Positions 60,238 through 64,000 of a stretch of DNA of 64,000 bases are shown here, in pieces. The first letter of the stretch is position 1; each line of letters begins with the position of its first letter. Made by a program: the position numbers and the translations under genes. The DNA lies in NCBI RefSeq assembly GCF_027111275.1, contig NZ_CP114286.1, forward strand, positions 2,914,001-2,978,000. Direction: 5' to 3'. Origin of the DNA: Flavobacterium luteolum. Its GTDB lineage: Bacteria; Bacteroidota; Bacteroidia; Flavobacteriales; Flavobacteriaceae. Below the pieces are notes generated by a model that searched no databases, was not told where the DNA came from, and saw only the letters and a program-made list of their open reading frames with translations.

Positions 60238-60945
60238 TTATTTTAGATTGCTTAAGTCGCTTTCTGTTTCTAATTCCGTTGGAATCTCATTTTGTTTGAA
60301 CAAACGGGCAGACAAATCTCCTTTTAAAGTGATTTTTTCACCTTTTACTTCTAGCCAGCTTCCTTCTCTTAAACCTAAAACAGGAATCGAATTAAATGCA
60401 TGAAATTCTTTAATTCTTGTTTCGCGGGTCTCTCCCATGTGTTTAGATTGTAAATCGGCATCCAGATAATGCGGATTTAAGTTGAAAGGGATTAATCCCA
60501 ATGTCTGAAAACTTGGGGGGTAAATAATAGGCATATCATTAGTGGTCTGCATTGATAAGCCGCAGATATTGCTTCCTGCGCTGGAACCTAGATAAGGAGT
60601 GCCTCTTTTTACAGTTTCAGATAGGAGCTGCATAATGTTGTTTTTATAAAGTTGAGTAACTAATAAAAAAGTGTTTCCTCCGCCTGTGAAGATTCCTTCC
60701 GCATTTTTTACAGCGTCTTGTGGATTTTCAAATTCATGAATTCCTTTAACATTGATATTGATTGTATTAAAAGCTTCTGCTGCTTTTTTTGTATACTCGT
60801 CATGCGAAATACCGCCAGGACGCGCATAGGGAATAAATAAGATTGTTTTACAATTTTTAAAATGTGTTTTTAAAGTAGGTAAAATATATCCTAAGTAGTT
60901 GCCTCCGTGTAAAGTAGAAGTGCTTGCAATGATAATGCTTTTCAT
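60238..60945 (-). CDS. pepE: Peptidase E (alpha-aspartyl dipeptidase, S51)
   Basis: 235 residues from ATG 60945 (MKSIIIASTSTLHGGNYLGY). Serine peptidase releasing N-terminal Asp from Asp-X dipeptides. Nucleophile Ser122 in YLGSSAGSNICG and GIFTGGGNTFLLVTQLYKN (84 on) as in PepE. The in-frame ATG 15 bases upstream is weaker. Cytoplasmic. Stop lies 1 base from the inverted repeat. Confidence 0.92.
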   Translation of the reverse strand: MKSIIIASTSTLHGGNYLGYILPTLKTHFKNCKTILFIPYARPGGISHDEYTKKAAEAFNTININVKGIHEFENPQDAVKNAEGIFTGGGNTFLLVTQLYKNNIMQLLSETVKRGTPYLGSSAGSNICGLSMQTTNDMPIIYPPSFQTLGLIPFNLNPHYLDADLQSKHMGETRETRIKEFHAFNSIPVLGLREGSWLEVKGEKITLKGDLSARLFKQNEIPTELETESDLSNLK

Positions 60946-61087
60946 GATTTTTAGAGTCAAAATTTGTTTGTTAAAGATATTAAAATCTCTGTTTTTGTGT
61001 GAATTATTAATGTTTTAATTAACAAATTTTTACCAAGTCATTAATATTAAATTTGGAATGACTTAGGATATTTTTACCGTTTTAAGA

Positions 61088-61894
61088 ATGTTTTTAAATT
61101 ATTTTATTTTGTTTCGGAAAATTACTTGTTTTTTAATTATTGTAGTAGGGCAGGCTTGCTGGTCACAAAGTCAGGATCGCTCTATTTTTAACGGTAAAGT
61201 GGTTTCAAATACTTCAGATTTAGAAGGGATTCATGTAATTAATGCGCAAACAGAAGAAACTGTGACAACAAATGCTTTGGGGTCTTTTTCGATTTCTGCA
61301 AAACCAGATGATGTTCTGGTTTTTTCTTCGATAAGTTTTAAAGAAAAAAGAGTTTTACTGAAACAAGAGGATTTTTCAAATCTGAATTTTTCTGTCAATC
61401 TTAGTATGATTATGTATCAATTGCAAGAAGTTGTGATTAAACGATATGATAATATTAATGCTGAAAATTTAGGTATAATTCCTTCTGGACAAAAGAAATA
61501 TACTGCAGCAGAGCGTAAATTGCAGACCGCAACTGCATTAAATCCGACGGCAAATAGCGGGTCAACGGCCGAAGGTTCTCTTATGGCTGGAGGTTCTATT
61601 TCTGCAGATCCTTTGTTGAATTTTTTCTCGGGAAGAACAGCTATGCTTAAAAAGGAAGTTGCAGTAGAGAAAAAGGAGTTTTTTATGAGGCTTTTGGAGA
61701 ATATGTTTAGTTTGGAGCACTTTGTTGACCGATTAAAGATTCCAGCAGATTATGTCAAAGGGTTTGAATATTATGCTATCGAAAATGAGAAGTTTACGGT
61801 TATTTTAAATTCTAAAAATAAAACTTCGACGGAATTCCTTTTAGGAGAATTAGCTGTGAAATATAAAGAAATGATTGCTAGTGAAAATAAATAA
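61088..61894 (+). CDS. Carboxypeptidase-D regulatory-like exported protein, paralog 1
   Basis: 268 residues with a signal peptide (to about 27, QACWSQ). Followed by a CarboxypepD_reg-like beta-sandwich (FNGKVVSNTSDLEGIHVINAQTEETVTTNALGSF; KPDDVLVFSSISFKEKRVLL). The second half shares ENLGIIPSGQKKYTAAERKL and LNFFSGRTAMLKKEVAVEKKEFF with paralog 2. Function unknown; the domain is common in surface and periplasmic proteins of Bacteroidota. First gene in an overlapping operon. Confidence 0.85.
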   Translation: MFLNYFILFRKITCFLIIVVGQACWSQSQDRSIFNGKVVSNTSDLEGIHVINAQTEETVTTNALGSFSISAKPDDVLVFSSISFKEKRVLLKQEDFSNLNFSVNLSMIMYQLQEVVIKRYDNINAENLGIIPSGQKKYTAAERKLQTATALNPTANSGSTAEGSLMAGGSISADPLLNFFSGRTAMLKKEVAVEKKEFFMRLLENMFSLEHFVDRLKIPADYVKGFEYYAIENEKFTVILNSKNKTSTEFLLGELAVKYKEMIASENK

Positions 61895-62609
61895 AATCAT
61901 ATTAATAAATATTCTTTTGCTTTTTGTTCAATTTACGTTTGGACAAAAAAATGATCTCAGACAATTGGTTGGAAAAGTGGTAGAGCACTCTACTCCGATT
62001 GAAGGGGTTAATATTATAAATAATACAACTCAAGCGGCAACAGTTTCTGATTCTGAAGGTAATTTTTTACTGATGGCTAAAGAAGGTGATGTTTTAGTTT
62101 TTTCTGCAGTAAATCTAGAACCGCAAAAGCGTAGAATTACAGCAGAAGATTTATATCCGAATACATTAGTCGTAAAAATGGAAGTCAAAGAGGTTGAGTT
62201 GAAAGAGGTTGTTGTAAATGAAAATGCGAATATAACTGCCGAAAATTTAGGAATTATTCCATACGGACAAAAAAAATACACACCAGCAGAACGAAAGGTT
62301 TATACAGCAACTTCAACATCAGTAGATAAGCTTTTAAATGCAATTTCGGGACGAACTGCAATGCTGAAAAAAGAAGTGAAAGTAGAGAAAAAAGAAATGC
62401 TTTTTAGAAAGCTTGAGTATCTTTTTGAAGAGAATTATTATACAGATAGATTGAAAATTCCTGTAGATTATATAAAAGGATTTCAATTATTTTGTGTAGA
62501 TGATGCCGATTTTGCTGTATCTTTGAATACTAAAAACAAAACAATGAGTATGTTTTTAATTACAGAACTAGCAAGAAAATATCTAACAATTCTCGAAAAT
62601 GAAAAATAA
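61881..62609 (+). CDS. Carboxypeptidase-D regulatory-like exported protein, paralog 2
   Basis: 242 residues from GTG 61881 (first residues MKINKIILINILLLFVQ); overlaps paralog 1 by 14 bases. Signal peptide ends FTFGQ. Regulatory-like domain LVGKVVEHSTPIEGVNIINNTTQAATVSDSEGNF. Second half ENLGIIPYGQKKYTPAERKVYT, LNAISGRTAMLKKEVKVEKKEMLFRKLE. Clear duplicate of paralog 1. An in-frame TTG at 61875 is a less likely start. Confidence 0.83.
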   Translation: MKINKIILINILLLFVQFTFGQKNDLRQLVGKVVEHSTPIEGVNIINNTTQAATVSDSEGNFLLMAKEGDVLVFSAVNLEPQKRRITAEDLYPNTLVVKMEVKEVELKEVVVNENANITAENLGIIPYGQKKYTPAERKVYTATSTSVDKLLNAISGRTAMLKKEVKVEKKEMLFRKLEYLFEENYYTDRLKIPVDYIKGFQLFCVDDADFAVSLNTKNKTMSMFLITELARKYLTILENEK

Positions 62610-63354
62610 ATTAGGAGTACTCGTTGTCTGCTTATTTTGTCAATTTGTAGTAGGACAAAACGGTTTTAGGAAACCATTACACGGTCAGGTTATCAATGAT
62701 TTTTTAGCCATAGAAAGTGGTTATGTAATGAATATTAATGCTAATACTAGGACATTTATTGGTTCTGGTGGTTTGTTTGATATTGTTGCGCAGCCAAAAG
62801 ATACTTTACTATTCTCTGGCTTGACATTTCAATCAAAAAAAGTTGTTTTAACAGAAAAAGATTGTGATGAGGTTCTTTTAAAGGTAAAGCTGGATTTGGT
62901 TAATAATCAGCTTAAAGAAGTTGTGGTTCATAAAGAATTAAAGGTAAAAGCGCTACAGGGCGGTTCTCAGAAATATGTGGACATGCAGTTTGAAGACGAC
63001 AATCAGTCTGTTGCGAAAAATAATGCCATGCTTTCTGATCAGACCATAAAATATGGAACCGATTTTGTTCGAATCTTTAAAGACGTCAAAAAACTTTTAA
63101 GTAAAAAAGACGAAGTAAGAGAAGAAGAAATTACTGATATTGCTTTTGTAGAATATGCTAAAGATAATTTTACAAAAGATTTTTATTCTAAAACACTTAA
63201 TCTTAAAGATGACGAAGTGGAGCTTTTCTTGATGTATTGCTCAAACGATCCACATTCTAAAGAAATGGTAGATCCAGATCAGAAGTTTCAGTTAATGGAT
63301 TTTATGATTAATAAGAATAAAGAGTTTAAGAAAGCCGAGGCTAATCAAAAATGA
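62599..63354 (+). CDS. Carboxypeptidase-D regulatory-like exported protein, paralog 3 (diverged)
   Basis: 251 residues, ATG 62599 overlapping paralog 2 by 11 bases. Signal peptide (to QFVVGQ). The N-terminal domain follows the same plan (HGQVINDFLAIESGYVMNINANTRTFIGSGGLFDIVAQPKDTLLFSGL), but the second half differs and lacks the GRTAMLKKE motif; it is more acidic and Lys-rich with NKNKEFKKAEANQK at the end. Probable diverged duplicate. Confidence 0.8.
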   Translation: MKNKLGVLVVCLFCQFVVGQNGFRKPLHGQVINDFLAIESGYVMNINANTRTFIGSGGLFDIVAQPKDTLLFSGLTFQSKKVVLTEKDCDEVLLKVKLDLVNNQLKEVVVHKELKVKALQGGSQKYVDMQFEDDNQSVAKNNAMLSDQTIKYGTDFVRIFKDVKKLLSKKDEVREEEITDIAFVEYAKDNFTKDFYSKTLNLKDDEVELFLMYCSNDPHSKEMVDPDQKFQLMDFMINKNKEFKKAEANQK

Positions 63355-63857
63355 AAAAAAAATTAGTTTTCCCTTTGCTGGGAGTTTTATTTGTATTGTC
63401 TTCAGCATTTGCTTTTCATAAATTTTATGTTGGTGTTTTTCAGGTAAATTATGCGGCAGAAAAGAAAATGCTGCAAATTACTTCCCGCATTTTTATTGAT
63501 GATTTGAATAATGCAATGGAAAAAAAGTATCACAAAAAGACATTTGTTGGTACGAGCAAAGAAACTCCGGCAGATGTTGAATTATTGAAAAAATATTTAT
63601 CAGAACACTTTCTGATTAAAGTAAATGGGCAATCAAAAGTGATAACTTTTTTATCTAAAGAAGTTGAAGCAGATGATGTTTTGGTTTGTTATTCCAGAAT
63701 TAAGGATATAGATAAATTTAAAACGCTTGAGATTTCAAATACTATTTTAGTCGATTGGAATTCAGAGCAGCAAAACATTACACATATTTCAGCATTTGAC
63801 ACTAAAAGGAGTGTTCTTTTTACAGAATCTTCAAGGAAAGAATTGTTAAAATATTAA
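63351..63857 (+). CDS. DUF6702 family protein
   Basis: 168 residues with a signal peptide or anchor (about 1-21, AFAF). The core HKFYVGVFQVNYAAEKKMLQITSRIFIDDLNNAME and FLIKVNGQSKVITFLSKEVEADDVLVCYSRI is the DUF6702 pattern. ATGA overlaps the previous stop by 4 bases, a strong sign of translational coupling. Function unknown; periplasmic location expected. Confidence 0.85.
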   Translation: MKKKLVFPLLGVLFVLSSAFAFHKFYVGVFQVNYAAEKKMLQITSRIFIDDLNNAMEKKYHKKTFVGTSKETPADVELLKKYLSEHFLIKVNGQSKVITFLSKEVEADDVLVCYSRIKDIDKFKTLEISNTILVDWNSEQQNITHISAFDTKRSVLFTESSRKELLKY

Positions 63858-63923
63858 TGTATTGGCAAAATTAATGTTTTAATTACTATTTTCACAGCCT
63901 AAAGAAATTACCATTAAAATTTT

Positions 63924-64000
63924 ATGAAAAAACTTTCATTATTATTACTTTTTCCTGCAATATTAGTAGCACAGGACAAAGCAACAACCACACCTACTAA
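63924..64000 (+). CDS. Exported protein, partial at window end (possible M1 metallopeptidase)
   Basis: Starts ATG 63924 with a signal peptide MKKLSLLLLFPAILVAQDKA and continues TTTPT to the right edge. In Flavobacterium a DUF6702 gene is often followed by an exported M1-family aminopeptidase, which would fit, but only 25 residues are visible, so the family is an inference from context. Confidence 0.5.
   Translation, partial: MKKLSLLLLFPAILVAQDKATTTPT

Overview
The window is about 64 kb of a low-GC chromosome from a member of the Bacteroidota, almost certainly a Flavobacterium of the F. johnsoniae kind. Support: a type B (gliding-motility type) C-terminal secretion domain, a folK-deoxynucleoside kinase fusion, many DUF families typical of Flavobacteriia, AT-rich starts without Shine-Dalgarno sequences, and repeated copies of the Bacteroidota promoter element TAnnTTTG with TTG/TTTG about 19 bases upstream. 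I see no prophage, insertion sequence, CRISPR array or rRNA. It looks like core chromosome with a dense population of short dispersed inverted repeats between genes.

Layout. 1-9.3 kb: partial GH3-family gene, DUF2797, a GT9 glycosyltransferase, a large AsmA-like protein, then sppA with an alpha/beta hydrolase. 9.4-17 kb: folK-dNK fusion, a YjbR-like protein, a secreted lectin/Ig-like T9SS substrate, an SPOUT RNA methyltransferase, DUF1573 and mutS. 17.0-18.5 kb: tRNA-Gly(GCC) and tRNA-Leu(TAA), an uninterrupted 8-bp tandem repeat of about 42 copies, a YegP-like gene, and a 71-residue lipoprotein with six-fold heptad spacing. 18.8-24.3 kb: kdtA, a sugar aminotransferase/galE cluster, an EamA transporter and a ParE-like toxin with its partner. 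24.4-29 kb: fabD, DUF983, an AraC regulator, and yceI, an Fe-S protein and a pirin. yceI and pirin carry the same palindrome at the same distance from their promoters.

29-36.9 kb: the glyoxylate shunt (aceB, aceA) divergent from a ScfR/RamB-type regulator with a palindrome between them, then purT-DUF6370-crp. 37-48.6 kb: a U32 peptidase-like RNA hydroxylation protein, a ferritin-like protein, aspartate-type aminotransferase, fatty-acid desaturase, rsmG, pruA, apaG and DUF5103. 48.6-56.5 kb: SNF2 helicase, methyltransferase, map, DUF445 and gpmI. 57-64 kb: two convergent, overlapping L,D-transpeptidases, two identical tRNA-Gly(TCC) genes, peptidase E, and an operon of three paralogous secreted proteins followed by DUF6702 and the start of another exported protein.

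Themes. Envelope biogenesis recurs (kdtA, GT9, AsmA-like, two L,D-transpeptidases, a possible Braun-lipoprotein-like tether, lipoproteins). Central carbon switching is represented by aceBA with its regulator and by pruA. The most testable observations are the shared yceI/pirin operator, the aceB/scfR palindrome, the Lpp-like lipoprotein, the terminator embedded in an opposing gene, and the families of nested inverted repeats. All calls rest on reading the sequence; no database search was run.
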